A stretch of DNA of 64,000 bases. Origin: Hirudinaria manillensis (lineage: Eukaryota; Annelida; Clitellata; Hirudinida; Hirudinidae). The translations under genes and the position numbers were made by a program. The stretch covers positions 11,107,001 through 11,171,000 of the forward strand of contig CM067529.1 of assembly GCA_034509925.1 (NCBI GenBank), given 5' to 3'. Below, one piece after another: positions 11,385 to 23,056 of the stretch (positions are counted from its first letter, which is position 1; each line of letters begins with the position of its first letter). The notes under the pieces were generated by a model. That model searched no databases and was not told the origin of the DNA. It saw only the letters and a program-made list of their open reading frames with translations.

Positions 11385-11458
11385 CACCTCCGACGGGACT
11401 CGAACCCGCAATCCCAGGGCTAGGAAGTTCGATGCCTTATCCATTAGGCCACGGAGGC
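11385..11458 (-). pseudogene. tRNA-Arg-derived copy with scrambled anticodon arm
   Basis: Unit 35. Acceptor, D and T arms match the consensus, but the segment from the anticodon stem to the variable loop is replaced (plus strand ATCCCAGGGCTAGGAAGTTC) and is 1 nt longer, giving 74 nt. The normal 5-bp anticodon stem cannot form around a 7-base loop. Boxes A and B are intact, so it may still be transcribed, but it is probably not a functional tRNA-Arg. Next copy 331 bp right. Confidence 0.85.
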
Positions 11459-11716
11459 GCGTTGCATGGGATGCTCCGATCGTTTTACTCGATTCAGACT
11501 TCGCCAACGACTTTTCGCGTCCCGCACGAGCGAAACGTAGAGCTCACCTTTCTTGGCCTCCCTTCAAAAGAACGGCCGTCAATCGGATCGCACGCTTCGA
11601 AAAGCGTCGTCAGAAAACCTGCAAAACGCCCTTCATTCAGCCTGGCTTTCTGCGTACGGAGCCGCAATTGCCGAGACGAACGGTCGCTCGCAATTCCTTA
11701 AAACTCCAACGCCCTA

Positions 11717-11789
11717 CACCTCCGACGGGACTCGAACCCGCAATCCCCGGCTTAGGAGGCCGATGCCTTATCCATTAGGCCACGGAGGC
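11717..11789 (-). tRNA. tRNA-Arg(CCT)
   Basis: Unit 36; next copy 331 bp right; recombinant spacer haplotype. Confidence 0.96.
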
Positions 11790-12047
11790 GCGTTACATGG
11801 GATGCTCCGATCGTTTTACTCGATTCAGACTTCGCCAACGACTTTTCGCGTCCCGCACGAGCGAAACGTAGAGCTCACCTTTCTTGGCCTCCCTTCAAAA
11901 GAACGGCCGTCAGTCGGATCGCACGCTTCGAAAAGCGTCGTCAGAAAACCTGCAAAACGCCCTTCATTCAGCCTGGCTTTCTGCGTACGGAGCCGCAATT
12001 GCCGAGACGAACGGTCGCTCGCAATTCCTTAAAACTCCAACGCCCTA

Positions 12048-12120
12048 CACCTCCGACGGGACTCGAACCCGCAATCCCCGGCTTAGGAGGCCGATGCCTT
12101 ATCCATTAGGCCACGGAGGC
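12048..12120 (-). tRNA. tRNA-Arg(CCT)
   Basis: Unit 37; next copy 331 bp right. Confidence 0.96.
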
Positions 12121-12378
12121 GCGTTGCATGGGATGCTCCGATCGTTTTACTCGATTCAGACTTCGCCAACGACTTTTCGCGTCCCGCACGAGCGAAACGT
12201 AGAGCTCACCTTTCTTGGCCTCCCTTCAAAAGAACGGCCGTCAATCGGATCGCACGCTTCGAAAAGCGTCGTCAGAAAACCTGCAAAACGCCCTTCATTC
12301 AGCCTGGCTTTCTGCGTACGGAGCCGCAATTGCCGAGACGAACGGTCGCTCGCAATTCCTTAAAACTCCAACGCCCTA

Positions 12379-12451
12379 CACCTCCGACGGGACTCGAACC
12401 CGCAATCCCCGGCTTAGGAGGCCGATGCCTTATCCATTAGGCCACGGAGGC
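12379..12451 (-). tRNA. tRNA-Arg(CCT)
   Basis: Unit 38; next copy 331 bp right. Confidence 0.96.
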
Positions 12452-12709
12452 GCGTTGCATGGGATGCTCCGATCGTTTTACTCGATTCAGACTTCGCCAA
12501 CGACTTTTCGCGTCCCGCACGAGCGAAACGTAGAGCTCACCTTTCTTGGCCTCCCTTCAAAAGAACGGCCGTCAATCGGATCGCACGCTTCGAAAAGCGT
12601 CGTCAGAAAACCTGCAAAACGCCCTTCATTCAGCCTGGCTTTCTGCGTACGGAGCCGCAATTGCCGAGACGAACGGTCGCTCGCAATTCCTTAAAACTCC
12701 AACGCCCTA

Positions 12710-12782
12710 CACCTCCGACGGGACTCGAACCCGCAATCCCCGGCTTAGGAGGCCGATGCCTTATCCATTAGGCCACGGAGGC
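12710..12782 (-). tRNA. tRNA-Arg(CCT)
   Basis: Unit 39; next copy 341 bp right. Confidence 0.96.
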
Positions 12783-13050
12783 GCGTTACATGGGATGCTC
12801 CGATCGTTTTACTCGATTCAGACTTCGCCAACGACTTTTCGCGTCCCGCACGAGCGAAACGTAGAGCTCACCTTTCTTGGCCTCCCTTCAAAAGAACGGC
12901 CGTCAGTCGGATCGCACGCTTCGAAGAGCGACGAATAGCGTCGTCAGAAAACCTGCAAAACGCCCTTCATTCAGCCTGGCTTTCTGCGTACGGAGCCGCA
13001 ATTGCCGAGACGAACGGTCGCTCGCAATTCCTTAAAACTCCAACGCCCTA

Positions 13051-13123
13051 CACCTCCGACGGGACTCGAACCCGCAATCCCCGGCTTAGGAGGCCGATGC
13101 CTTATCCATTAGGCCACGGAGGC
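13051..13123 (-). tRNA. tRNA-Arg(CCT)
   Basis: Unit 40; next copy 331 bp right. Confidence 0.96.
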
Positions 13124-13381
13124 GCGTTACATGGGATGCTCCGATCGTTTTACTCGATTCAGACTTCGCCAACGACTTTTCGCGTCCCGCACGAGCGAAA
13201 CGTAGAGCTCACCTTTCTTGGCCTCCCTTCAAAAGAACGGCCGTCAATCGGATCGCACGCTTCGAAAAGCGTCGTCAGAAAACCTGCAAAACGCCCTTCA
13301 TTCAGCCTGGCTTTCTGCGTACGGAGCCGCAATTGCCGAGACGAACGGTCGCTCGCAATTCCTTAAAACTCCAACGCCCTA

Positions 13382-13454
13382 CACCTCCGACGGGACTCGA
13401 ACCCGCAATCCCCGGCTTAGGAGGCCGATGCCTTATCCATTAGGCCACGGAGGC
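13382..13454 (-). tRNA. tRNA-Arg(CCT)
   Basis: Unit 41; next copy 341 bp right. Confidence 0.96.
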
Positions 13455-13722
13455 GCGTTACATGGGATGCTCCGATCGTTTTACTCGATTCAGACTTCGC
13501 CAACGACTTTTCGCGTCCCGCACGAGCGAAACGTAGAGCTCACCTTTCTTGGCCTCCCTTCAAAAGAACGGCCGTCAGTCGGATCGCACGCTTCGAAGAG
13601 CGACGAATAGCGTCGTCAGAAAACCTGCAAAACGCCCTTCATTCAGCCTGGCTTTCTGCGTACGGAGCCGCAATTGCCGAGACGAACGGTCGCTCGCAAT
13701 TCCTTAAAACTCCAACGCCCTA

Positions 13723-13795
13723 CACCTCCGACGGGACTCGAACCCGCAATCCCCGGCTTAGGAGGCCGATGCCTTATCCATTAGGCCACGGAGGC
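13723..13795 (-). tRNA. tRNA-Arg(CCT)
   Basis: Unit 42; next copy 331 bp right. Confidence 0.96.
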
Positions 13796-14053
13796 GCGTT
13801 ACATGGGATGCTCCGATCGTTTTACTCGATTCAGACTTCGCCAACGACTTTTCGCGTCCCGCACGAGCGAAACGTAGAGCTCACCTTTCTTGGCCTCCCT
13901 TCAAAAGAACGGCCGTCAATCGGATCGCACGCTTCGAAAAGCGTCGTCAGAAAACCTGCAAAACGCCCTTCATTCAGCCTGGCTTTCTGCGTACGGAGCC
14001 GCAATTGCCGAGACGAACGGTCGCTCGCAATTCCTTAAAACTCCAACGCCCTA

Positions 14054-14126
14054 CACCTCCGACGGGACTCGAACCCGCAATCCCCGGCTTAGGAGGCCGA
14101 TGCCTTATCCATTAGGCCACGGAGGC
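14054..14126 (-). tRNA. tRNA-Arg(CCT)
   Basis: Unit 43; next copy 331 bp right; recombinant spacer haplotype. Confidence 0.96.
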
Positions 14127-14384
14127 GCGTTACATGGGATGCTCCGATCGTTTTACTCGATTCAGACTTCGCCAACGACTTTTCGCGTCCCGCACGAGCG
14201 AAACGTAGAGCTCACCTTTCTTGGCCTCCCTTCAAAAGAACGGCCGTCAGTCGGATCGCACGCTTCGAAAAGCGTCGTCAGAAAACCTGCAAAACGCCCT
14301 TCATTCAGCCTGGCTTTCTGCGTACGGAGCCGCAATTGCCGAGACGAACGGTCGCTCGCAATTCCTTAAAACTCCAACGCCCTA

Positions 14385-14457
14385 CACCTCCGACGGGACT
14401 CGAACCCGCAATCCCCGGCTTAGGAGGCCGATGCCTTATCCATTAGGCCACGGAGGC
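14385..14457 (-). tRNA. tRNA-Arg(CCT)
   Basis: Unit 44; next copy 330 bp right. Confidence 0.96.
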
Positions 14458-14714
14458 GCGTTACATGGGATGCTCCGATCGTTTTACTCGATTCAGACTT
14501 CGCCAACGACTTTTCGCGTCCGCACGAGCGAAACGTAGAGCTCACCTTTCTTGGCCTCCCTTCAAAAGAACGGCCGTCAATCGGATCGCACGCTTCGAAA
14601 AGCGTCGTCAGAAAACCTGCAAAACGCCCTTCATTCAGCCTGGCTTTCTGCGTACGGAGCCGCAATTGCCGAGACGAACGGTCGCTCGCAATTCCTTAAA
14701 ACTCCAACGCCCTA

Positions 14715-14787
14715 CACCTCCGACGGGACTCGAACCCGCAATCGCCGGCTTAGGAGGCCGATGCCTTATCCATTAGGCCACGGAGGC
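14715..14787 (-). tRNA. tRNA-Arg(CCT), G44C variant
   Basis: Unit 45; next copy 331 bp right. G44 in the variable loop is C, probably tolerated. Unit 103 shares the change. Confidence 0.95.
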
Positions 14788-15045
14788 GCGTTACATGGGA
14801 TGCTCCGATCGTTTTACTCGATTCAGACTTCGCCAACGACTTTTCGCGTCCCGCACGAGCGAAACGTAGAGCTCACCTTTCTTGGCCTCCCTTCAAAAGA
14901 ACGGCCGTCAATCGGATCGCACGCTTCGAAAAGCGTCGTCAGAAAACCTGCAAAACGCCCTTCATTCAGCCTGGCTTTCTGCGTACGGAGCCGCAATTGC
15001 CGAGACGAACGGTCGCTCGCAATTCCTTAAAACTCCAACGCCCTA

Positions 15046-15118
15046 CACCTCCGACGGGACTCGAACCCGCAATCCCCGGCTTAGGAGGCCGATGCCTTAT
15101 CCATTAGGCCACGGAGGC
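15046..15118 (-). tRNA. tRNA-Arg(CCT)
   Basis: Unit 46; next copy 330 bp right. Confidence 0.96.
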
Positions 15119-15375
15119 GCGTTGCATGGGATGCTCCGATCGTTTTACTCGATTCAGTCTTCGCCAACGACTTTTCGCGTCCGCACGAGCGAAACGTAGA
15201 GCTCACCTTTCTTGGCCTCCCTTCAAAAGAACGGCCGTCAATCGGATCGCACGCTTCGAAAAGCGTCGTCAGAAAACCTGCAAAACGCCCTTCATTCAGC
15301 CTGGCTTTCTGCGTACGGAGCCGCAATTGCCGAGACGAACGGTCGCTCGCAATTCCTTAAAACTCCAACGCCCTA

Positions 15376-15448
15376 CACCTCCGACGGGACTCGAACCCGC
15401 AATCCCCGGCTTAGGAGGCCGATGCCTTATCCATTAGGCCACGGAGGC
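15376..15448 (-). tRNA. tRNA-Arg(CCT)
   Basis: Unit 47; next copy 340 bp right. Confidence 0.96.
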
Positions 15449-15715
15449 GCGTTACATGGGATGCTCCGATCGTTTTACTCGATTCAGACTTCGCCAACGA
15501 CTTTTCGCGTCCGCACGAGCGAAACGTAGAGCTCACCTTTCTTGGCCTCCCTTCAAAAGAACGGCCGTCAGTCGGATCGCACGCTTCGAAGAGCGACGAA
15601 TAGCGTCGTCAGAAAACCTGCAAAACGCCCTTCATTCAGCCTGGCTTTCTGCGTACGGAGCCGCAATTGCCGAGACGAACGGTCGCTCGCAATTCCTTAA
15701 AACTCCAACGCCCTA

Positions 15716-15788
15716 CACCTCCGACGGGACTCGAACCCGCAATCCCCGGCTTAGGAGGCCGATGCCTTATCCATTAGGCCACGGAGGC
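15716..15788 (-). tRNA. tRNA-Arg(CCT)
   Basis: Unit 48; next copy 331 bp right. Confidence 0.96.
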
Positions 15789-16046
15789 GCGTTACATGGG
15801 ATGCTCCGATCGTTTTACTCGATTCAGACTTCGCCAACGACTTTTCGCGTCCCGCACGAGCGAAACGTAGAGCTCACCTTTCTTGGCCTCCCTTCAAAAG
15901 AACGGCCGTCAATCGGATCGCACGCTTCGAAAAGCGTCGTCAGAAAACCTGCAAAACGCCCTTCATTCAGCCTGGCTTTCTGCGTACGGAGCCGCAATTG
16001 CCGAGACGAACGGTCGCTCGCAATTCCTTAAAACTCCAACGCCCTA

Positions 16047-16119
16047 CACCTCCGACGGGACTCGAACCCGCAATCCCCGGCTTAGGAGGCCGATGCCTTA
16101 TCCATTAGGCCACGGAGGC
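16047..16119 (-). tRNA. tRNA-Arg(CCT)
   Basis: Unit 49; next copy 341 bp right; first unit of a six-unit (2006-bp) length pattern. Confidence 0.96.
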
Positions 16120-16387
16120 GCGTTACATGGGATGCTCCGATCGTTTTACTCGATTCAGACTTCGCCAACGACTTTTCGCGTCCCGCACGAGCGAAACGTA
16201 GAGCTCACCTTTCTTGGCCTCCCTTCAAAAGAACGGCCGTCAGTCGGATCGCACGCTTCGAAGAGCGACGAATAGCGTCGTCAGAAAACCTGCAAAACGC
16301 CCTTCATTCAGCCTGGCTTTCTGCGTACGGAGCCGCAATTGCCGAGACGAACGGTCGCTCGCAATTCCTTAAAACTCCAACGCCCTA

Positions 16388-16460
16388 CACCTCCGACGGG
16401 ACTCGAACCCGCAATCCCCGGCTTAGGAGGCCGATGCCTTATCCATTAGGCCACGGAGGC
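16388..16460 (-). tRNA. tRNA-Arg(CCT)
   Basis: Unit 50; next copy 331 bp right. Confidence 0.96.
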
Positions 16461-16718
16461 GCGTTACATGGGATGCTCCGATCGTTTTACTCGATTCAGA
16501 CTTCGCCAACGACTTTTCGCGTCCCGCACGAGCGAAACGTAGAGCTCACCTTTCTTGGCCTCCCTTCAAAAGAACGGCCGTCAATCGGATCGCACGCTTC
16601 GAAAAGCGTCGTCAGAAAACCTGCAAAACGCCCTTCATTCAGCCTGGCTTTCTGCGTACGGAGCCGCAATTGCCGAGACGAACGGTCGCTCGCAATTCCT
16701 TAAAACTCCAACGCCCTA

Positions 16719-16791
16719 CACCTCCGACGGGACTCGAACCCGCAATCCCCGGCTTAGGAGGCCGATGCCTTATCCATTAGGCCACGGAGGC
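16719..16791 (-). tRNA. tRNA-Arg(CCT)
   Basis: Unit 51; next copy 331 bp right. Confidence 0.96.
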
Positions 16792-17049
16792 GCGTTACAT
16801 GGGATGCTCCGATCGTTTTACTCGATTCAGACTTCGCCAACGACTTTTCGCGTCCCGCACGAGCGAAACGTAGAGCTCACCTTTCTTGGCCTCCCTTCAA
16901 AAGAACGGCCGTCAATCGGATCGCACGCTTCGAAAAGCGTCGTCAGAAAACCTGCAAAACGCCCTTCATTCAGCCTGGCTTTCTGCGTACGGAGCCGCAA
17001 TTGCCGAGACGAACGGTCGCTCGCAATTCCTTAAAACTCCAACGCCCTA

Positions 17050-17122
17050 CACCTCCGACGGGACTCGAACCCGCAATCCCCGGCTTAGGAGGCCGATGCC
17101 TTATCCATTAGGCCACGGAGGC
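17050..17122 (-). tRNA. tRNA-Arg(CCT)
   Basis: Unit 52; next copy 331 bp right. Confidence 0.96.
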
Positions 17123-17380
17123 GCGTTACATGGGATGCTCCGATCGTTTTACTCGATTCAGACTTCGCCAACGACTTTTCGCGTCCCGCACGAGCGAAAC
17201 GTAGAGCTCACCTTTCTTGGCCTCCCTTCAAAAGAACGGCCGTCAATCGGATCGCACGCTTCGAAAAGCGTCGTCAGAAAACCTGCAAAACGCCCTTCAT
17301 TCAGCCTGGCTTTCTGCGTACGGAGCCGCAATTGCCGAGACGAACGGTCGCTCGCAATTCCTTAAAACTCCAACGCCCTA

Positions 17381-17453
17381 CACCTCCGACGGGACTCGAA
17401 CCCGCAATCCCCGGCTTAGGAGGCCGATGCCTTATCCATTAGGCCACGGAGGC
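17381..17453 (-). tRNA. tRNA-Arg(CCT)
   Basis: Unit 53; next copy 341 bp right. Confidence 0.96.
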
Positions 17454-17721
17454 GCGTTACATGGGATGCTCCGATCGTTTTACTCGATTCAGACTTCGCC
17501 AACGACTTTTCGCGTCCCGCACGAGCGAAACGTAGAGCTCACCTTTCTTGGCCTCCCTTCAAAAGAACGGCCGTCAGTCGGATCGCACGCTTCGAAGAGC
17601 GACGAATAGCGTCGTCAGAAAACCTGCAAAACGCCCTTCATTCAGCCTGGCTTTCTGCGTACGGAGCCGCAATTGCCGAGACGAACGGTCGCTCGCAATT
17701 CCTTAAAACTCCAACGCCCTA

Positions 17722-17794
17722 CACCTCCGACGGGACTCGAACCCGCAATCCCCGGCTTAGGAGGCCGATGCCTTATCCATTAGGCCACGGAGGC
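17722..17794 (-). tRNA. tRNA-Arg(CCT)
   Basis: Unit 54; next copy 331 bp right. Confidence 0.96.
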
Positions 17795-18052
17795 GCGTTA
17801 CATGGGATGCTCCGATCGTTTTACTCGATTCAGACTTCGCCAACGACTTTTCGCGTCCCGCACGAGCGAAACGTAGAGCTCACCTTTCTTGGCCTCCCTT
17901 CAAAAGAACGGCCGTCAATCGGATCGCACGCTTCGAAAAGCGTCGTCAGAAAACCTGCAAAACGCCCTTCATTCAGCCTGGCTTTCTGCGTACGGAGCCG
18001 CAATTGCCGAGACGAACGGTCGCTCGCAATTCCTTAAAACTCCAACGCCCTA

Positions 18053-18125
18053 CACCTCCGACGGGACTCGAACCCGCAATCCCCGGCTTAGGAGGCCGAT
18101 GCCTTATCCATTAGGCCACGGAGGC
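18053..18125 (-). tRNA. tRNA-Arg(CCT)
   Basis: Unit 55; next copy 341 bp right; second round of the six-unit pattern. Confidence 0.96.
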
Positions 18126-18393
18126 GCGTTACATGGGATGCTCCGATCGTTTTACTCGATTCAGACTTCGCCAACGACTTTTCGCGTCCCGCACGAGCGA
18201 AACGTAGAGCTCACCTTTCTTGGCCTCCCTTCAAAAGAACGGCCGTCAGTCGGATCGCACGCTTCGAAGAGCGACGAATAGCGTCGTCAGAAAACCTGCA
18301 AAACGCCCTTCATTCAGCCTGGCTTTCTGCGTACGGAGCCGCAATTGCCGAGACGAACGGTCGCTCGCAATTCCTTAAAACTCCAACGCCCTA

Positions 18394-18466
18394 CACCTCC
18401 GACGGGACTCGAACCCGCAATCCCCGGCTTAGGAGGCCGATGCCTTATCCATTAGGCCACGGAGGC
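18394..18466 (-). tRNA. tRNA-Arg(CCT)
   Basis: Unit 56; next copy 331 bp right; recombinant spacer haplotype. Confidence 0.96.
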
Positions 18467-18724
18467 GCGTTACATGGGATGCTCCGATCGTTTTACTCGA
18501 TTCAGACTTCGCCAACGACTTTTCGCGTCCCGCACGAGCGAAACGTAGAGCTCACCTTTCTTGGCCTCCCTTCAAAAGAACGGCCGTCAGTCGGATCGCA
18601 CGCTTCGAAAAGCGTCGTCAGAAAACCTGCAAAACGCCCTTCATTCAGCCTGGCTTTCTGCGTACGGAGCCGCAATTGCCGAGACGAACGGTCGCTCGCA
18701 ATTCCTTAAAACTCCAACGCCCTA

Positions 18725-18797
18725 CACCTCCGACGGGACTCGAACCCGCAATCCCCGGCTTAGGAGGCCGATGCCTTATCCATTAGGCCACGGAGGC
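18725..18797 (-). tRNA. tRNA-Arg(CCT)
   Basis: Unit 57; next copy 331 bp right. Confidence 0.96.
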
Positions 18798-19055
18798 GCG
18801 TTACATGGGATGCTCCGATCGTTTTACTCGATTCAGACTTCGCCAACGACTTTTCGCGTCCCGCACGAGCGAAACGTAGAGCTCACCTTTCTTGGCCTCC
18901 CTTCAAAAGAACGGCCGTCAATCGGATCGCACGCTTCGAAAAGCGTCGTCAGAAAACCTGCAAAACGCCCTTCATTCAGCCTGGCTTTCTGCGTACGGAG
19001 CCGCAATTGCCGAGACGAACGGTCGCTCGCAATTCCTTAAAACTCCAACGCCCTA

Positions 19056-19128
19056 CACCTCCGACGGGACTCGAACCCGCAATCCCCGGCTTAGGAGGCC
19101 GATGCCTTATCCATTAGGCCACGGAGGC
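19056..19128 (-). tRNA. tRNA-Arg(CCT)
   Basis: Unit 58; next copy 331 bp right. Confidence 0.96.
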
Positions 19129-19386
19129 GCGTTACATGGGATGCTCCGATCGTTTTACTCGATTCAGACTTCGCCAACGACTTTTCGCGTCCCGCACGAG
19201 CGAAACGTAGAGCTCACCTTTCTTGGCCTCCCTTCAAAAGAACGGCCGTCAATCGGATCGCACGCTTCGAAAAGCGTCGTCAGAAAACCTGCAAAACGCC
19301 CTTCATTCAGCCTGGCTTTCTGCGTACGGAGCCGCAATTGCCGAGACGAACGGTCGCTCGCAATTCCTTAAAACTCCAACGCCCTA

Positions 19387-19459
19387 CACCTCCGACGGGA
19401 CTCGAACCCGCAATCCCCGGCTTAGGAGGCCGATGCCTTATCCATTAGGCCACGGAGGC
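19387..19459 (-). tRNA. tRNA-Arg(CCT)
   Basis: Unit 59; next copy 341 bp right. Confidence 0.96.
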
Positions 19460-19727
19460 GCGTTACATGGGATGCTCCGATCGTTTTACTCGATTCAGAC
19501 TTCGCCAACGACTTTTCGCGTCCCGCACGAGCGAAACGTAGAGCTCACCTTTCTTGGCCTCCCTTCAAAAGAACGGCCGTCAGTCGGATCGCACGCTTCG
19601 AAGAGCGACGAATAGCGTCGTCAGAAAACCTGCAAAACGCCCTTCATTCAGCCTGGCTTTCTGCGTACGGAGCCGCAATTGCCGAGACGAACGGTCGCTC
19701 GCAATTCCTTAAAACTCCAACGCCCTA

Positions 19728-19800
19728 CACCTCCGACGGGACTCGAACCCGCAATCCCCGGCTTAGGAGGCCGATGCCTTATCCATTAGGCCACGGAGGC
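19728..19800 (-). tRNA. tRNA-Arg(CCT)
   Basis: Unit 60; next copy 331 bp right. Confidence 0.96.
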
Positions 19801-20058
19801 GCGTTACATGGGATGCTCCGATCGTTTTACTCGATTCAGACTTCGCCAACGACTTTTCGCGTCCCGCACGAGCGAAACGTAGAGCTCACCTTTCTTGGCC
19901 TCCCTTCAAAAGAACGGCCGTCAATCGGATCGCACGCTTCGAAAAGCGTCGTCAGAAAACCTGCAAAACGCCCTTCATTCAGCCTGGCTTTCTGCGTACG
20001 GAGCCGCAATTGCCGAGACGAACGGTCGCTCGCAATTCCTTAAAACTCCAACGCCCTA

Positions 20059-20131
20059 CACCTCCGACGGGACTCGAACCCGCAATCCCCGGCTTAGGAG
20101 GCCGATGCCTTATCCATTAGGCCACGGAGGC
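20059..20131 (-). tRNA. tRNA-Arg(CCT)
   Basis: Unit 61; next copy 341 bp right; third round of the six-unit pattern. Confidence 0.96.
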
Positions 20132-20399
20132 GCGTTACATGGGATGCTCCGATCGTTTTACTCGATTCAGACTTCGCCAACGACTTTTCGCGTCCCGCAC
20201 GAGCGAAACGTAGAGCTCACCTTTCTTGGCCTCCCTTCAAAAGAACGGCCGTCAGTCGGATCGCACGCTTCGAAGAGCGACGAATAGCGTCGTCAGAAAA
20301 CCTGCAAAACGCCCTTCATTCAGCCTGGCTTTCTGCGTACGGAGCCGCAATTGCCGAGACGAACGGTCGCTCGCAATTCCTTAAAACTCCAACGCCCTA

Positions 20400-20472
20400 C
20401 ACCTCCGACGGGACTCGAACCCGCAATCCCCGGCTTAGGAGGCCGATGCCTTATCCATTAGGCCACGGAGGC
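20400..20472 (-). tRNA. tRNA-Arg(CCT)
   Basis: Unit 62; next copy 331 bp right. Confidence 0.96.
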
Positions 20473-20730
20473 GCGTTGCATGGGATGCTCCGATCGTTTT
20501 ACTCGATTCAGACTTCGCCAACGACTTTTCGCGTCCCGCACGAGCGAAACGTAGAGCTCACCTTTCTTGGCCTCCCTTCAAAAGAACGGCCGTCAATCGG
20601 ATCGCACGCTTCGAAAAGCGTCGTCAGAAAACCTGCAAAACGCCCTTCATTCAGCCTGGCTTTCTGCGTACGGAGCCGCAATTGCCGAGACGAACGGTCG
20701 CTCGCAATTCCTTAAAACTCCAACGCCCTA

Positions 20731-20803
20731 CACCTCCGACGGGACTCGAACCCGCAATCCCCGGCTTAGGAGGCCGATGCCTTATCCATTAGGCCACGGA
20801 GGC
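20731..20803 (-). tRNA. tRNA-Arg(CCT)
   Basis: Unit 63; next copy 331 bp right. Confidence 0.96.
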
Positions 20804-21061
20804 GCGTTACATGGGATGCTCCGATCGTTTTACTCGATTCAGACTTCGCCAACGACTTTTCGCGTCCCGCACGAGCGAAACGTAGAGCTCACCTTTCTTG
20901 GCCTCCCTTCAAAAGAACGGCCGTCAATCGGATCGCACGCTTCGAAAAGCGTCGTCAGAAAACCTGCAAAACGCCCTTCATTCAGCCTGGCTTTCTGCGT
21001 ACGGAGCCGCAATTGCCGAGACGAACGGTCGCTCGCAATTCCTTAAAACTCCAACGCCCTA

Positions 21062-21134
21062 CACCTCCGACGGGACTCGAACCCGCAATCCCCGGCTTAG
21101 GAGGCCGATGCCTTATCCATTAGGCCACGGAGGC
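21062..21134 (-). tRNA. tRNA-Arg(CCT)
   Basis: Unit 64; next copy 331 bp right. Confidence 0.96.
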
Positions 21135-21392
21135 GCGTTACATGGGATGCTCCGATCGTTTTACTCGATTCAGACTTCGCCAACGACTTTTCGCGTCCCG
21201 CACGAGCGAAACGTAGAGCTCACCTTTCTTGGCCTCCCTTCAAAAGAACGGCCGTCAATCGGATCGCACGCTTCGAAAAGCGTCGTCAGAAAACCTGCAA
21301 AACGCCCTTCATTCAGCCTGGCTTTCTGCGTACGGAGCCGCAATTGCCGAGACGAACGGTCGCTCGCAATTCCTTAAAACTCCAACGCCCTA

Positions 21393-21465
21393 CACCTCCG
21401 ACGGGACTCGAACCCGCAATCCCCGGCTTAGGAGGCCGATGCCTTATCCATTAGGCCACGGAGGC
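21393..21465 (-). tRNA. tRNA-Arg(CCT)
   Basis: Unit 65; next copy 340 bp right. Recombinant spacer: short-type SNPs with the 10-bp insert. Confidence 0.96.
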
Positions 21466-21732
21466 GCGTTGCATGGGATGCTCCGATCGTTTTACTCGAT
21501 TCAGTCTTCGCCAACGACTTTTCGCGTCCGCACGAGCGAAACGTAAAGCTCACCTTTCTTGGCCTCCCTTCAAAAGAACGGCCGTCAATCGGATCGCACG
21601 CTTCGAAAAGCGACGAATAGCGTCGTCAGAAAACCTGCAAAACGCCCTTCATTCAGCCTGGCTTTCTGCGTACGGAGCCGCAATTGCCGAGACGAACGGT
21701 CGCTCGCAATTCCTTAAAACTCCAACGCCCTA

Positions 21733-21805
21733 CACCTCCGACGGGACTCGAACCCGCAATCCCCGGCTTAGGAGGCCGATGCCTTATCCATTAGGCCACG
21801 GAGGC
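21733..21805 (-). tRNA. tRNA-Arg(CCT)
   Basis: Unit 66; next copy 331 bp right. Confidence 0.96.
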
Positions 21806-22063
21806 GCGTTACATGGGATGCTCCGATCGTTTTACTCGATTCAGACTTCGCCAACGACTTTTCGCGTCCCGCACGAGCGAAACGTAGAGCTCACCTTTCT
21901 TGGCCTCCCTTCAAAAGAACGGCCGTCAATCGGATCGCACGCTTCGAAAAGCGTCGTCAGAAAACCTGCAAAACGCCCTTCATTCAGCCTGGCTTTCTGC
22001 GTACGGAGCCGCAATTGCCGAGACGAACGGTCGCTCGCAATTCCTTAAAACTCCAACGCCCTA

Positions 22064-22136
22064 CACCTCCGACGGGACTCGAACCCGCAATCCCCGGCTT
22101 AGGAGGCCGATGCCTTATCCATTAGGCCACGGAGGC
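22064..22136 (-). tRNA. tRNA-Arg(CCT)
   Basis: Unit 67; next copy 331 bp right. Confidence 0.96.
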
Positions 22137-22394
22137 GCGTTGCATGGGATGCTCCGATCGTTTTACTCGATTCAGACTTCGCCAACGACTTTTCGCGTCC
22201 CGCACGAGCGAAACGTAGAGCTCACCTTTCTTGGCCTCCCTTCAAAAGAACGGCCGTCAATCGGATCGCACGCTTCGAAAAGCGTCGTCAGAAAACCTGC
22301 AAAACGCCCTTCATTCAGCCTGGCTTTCTGCGTACGGAGCCGCAATTGCCGAGACGAACGGTCGCTCGCAATTCCTTAAAACTCCAACGCCCTA

Positions 22395-22467
22395 CACCTC
22401 CGACGGGACTCGAACCCGCAATCCCCGGCTTAGGAGGCCGATGCCTTATCCATTAGGCCACGGAGGC
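22395..22467 (-). tRNA. tRNA-Arg(CCT)
   Basis: Unit 68; next copy 331 bp right. Confidence 0.96.
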
Positions 22468-22725
22468 GCGTTACATGGGATGCTCCGATCGTTTTACTCG
22501 ATTCAGACTTCGCCAACGACTTTTCGCGTCCCGCACGAGCGAAACGTAGAGCTCACCTTTCTTGGCCTCCCTTCAAAAGAACGGCCGTCAATCGGATCGC
22601 ACGCTTCGAAAAGCGTCGTCAGAAAACCTGCAAAACGCCCTTCATTCAGCCTGGCTTTCTGCGTACGGAGCCGCAATTGCCGAGACGAACGGTCGCTCGC
22701 AATTCCTTAAAACTCCAACGCCCTA

Positions 22726-22798
22726 CACCTCCGACGGGACTCGAACCCGCAATCCCCGGCTTAGGAGGCCGATGCCTTATCCATTAGGCCACGGAGGC
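22726..22798 (-). tRNA. tRNA-Arg(CCT)
   Basis: Unit 69; next copy 331 bp right. Confidence 0.96.
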
Positions 22799-23056
22799 GC
22801 GTTACATGGGATGCTCCGATCGTTTTACTCGATTCAGACTTCGCCAACGACTTTTCGCGTCCCGCACGAGCGAAACGTAGAGCTCACCTTTCTTGGCCTC
22901 CCTTCAAAAGAACGGCCGTCAATCGGATCGCACGCTTCGAAAAGCGTCGTCAGAAAACCTGCAAAACGCCCTTCATTCAGCCTGGCTTTCTGCGTACGGA
23001 GCCGCAATTGCCGAGACGAACGGTCGCTCGCAATTCCTTAAAACTCCAACGCCCTA

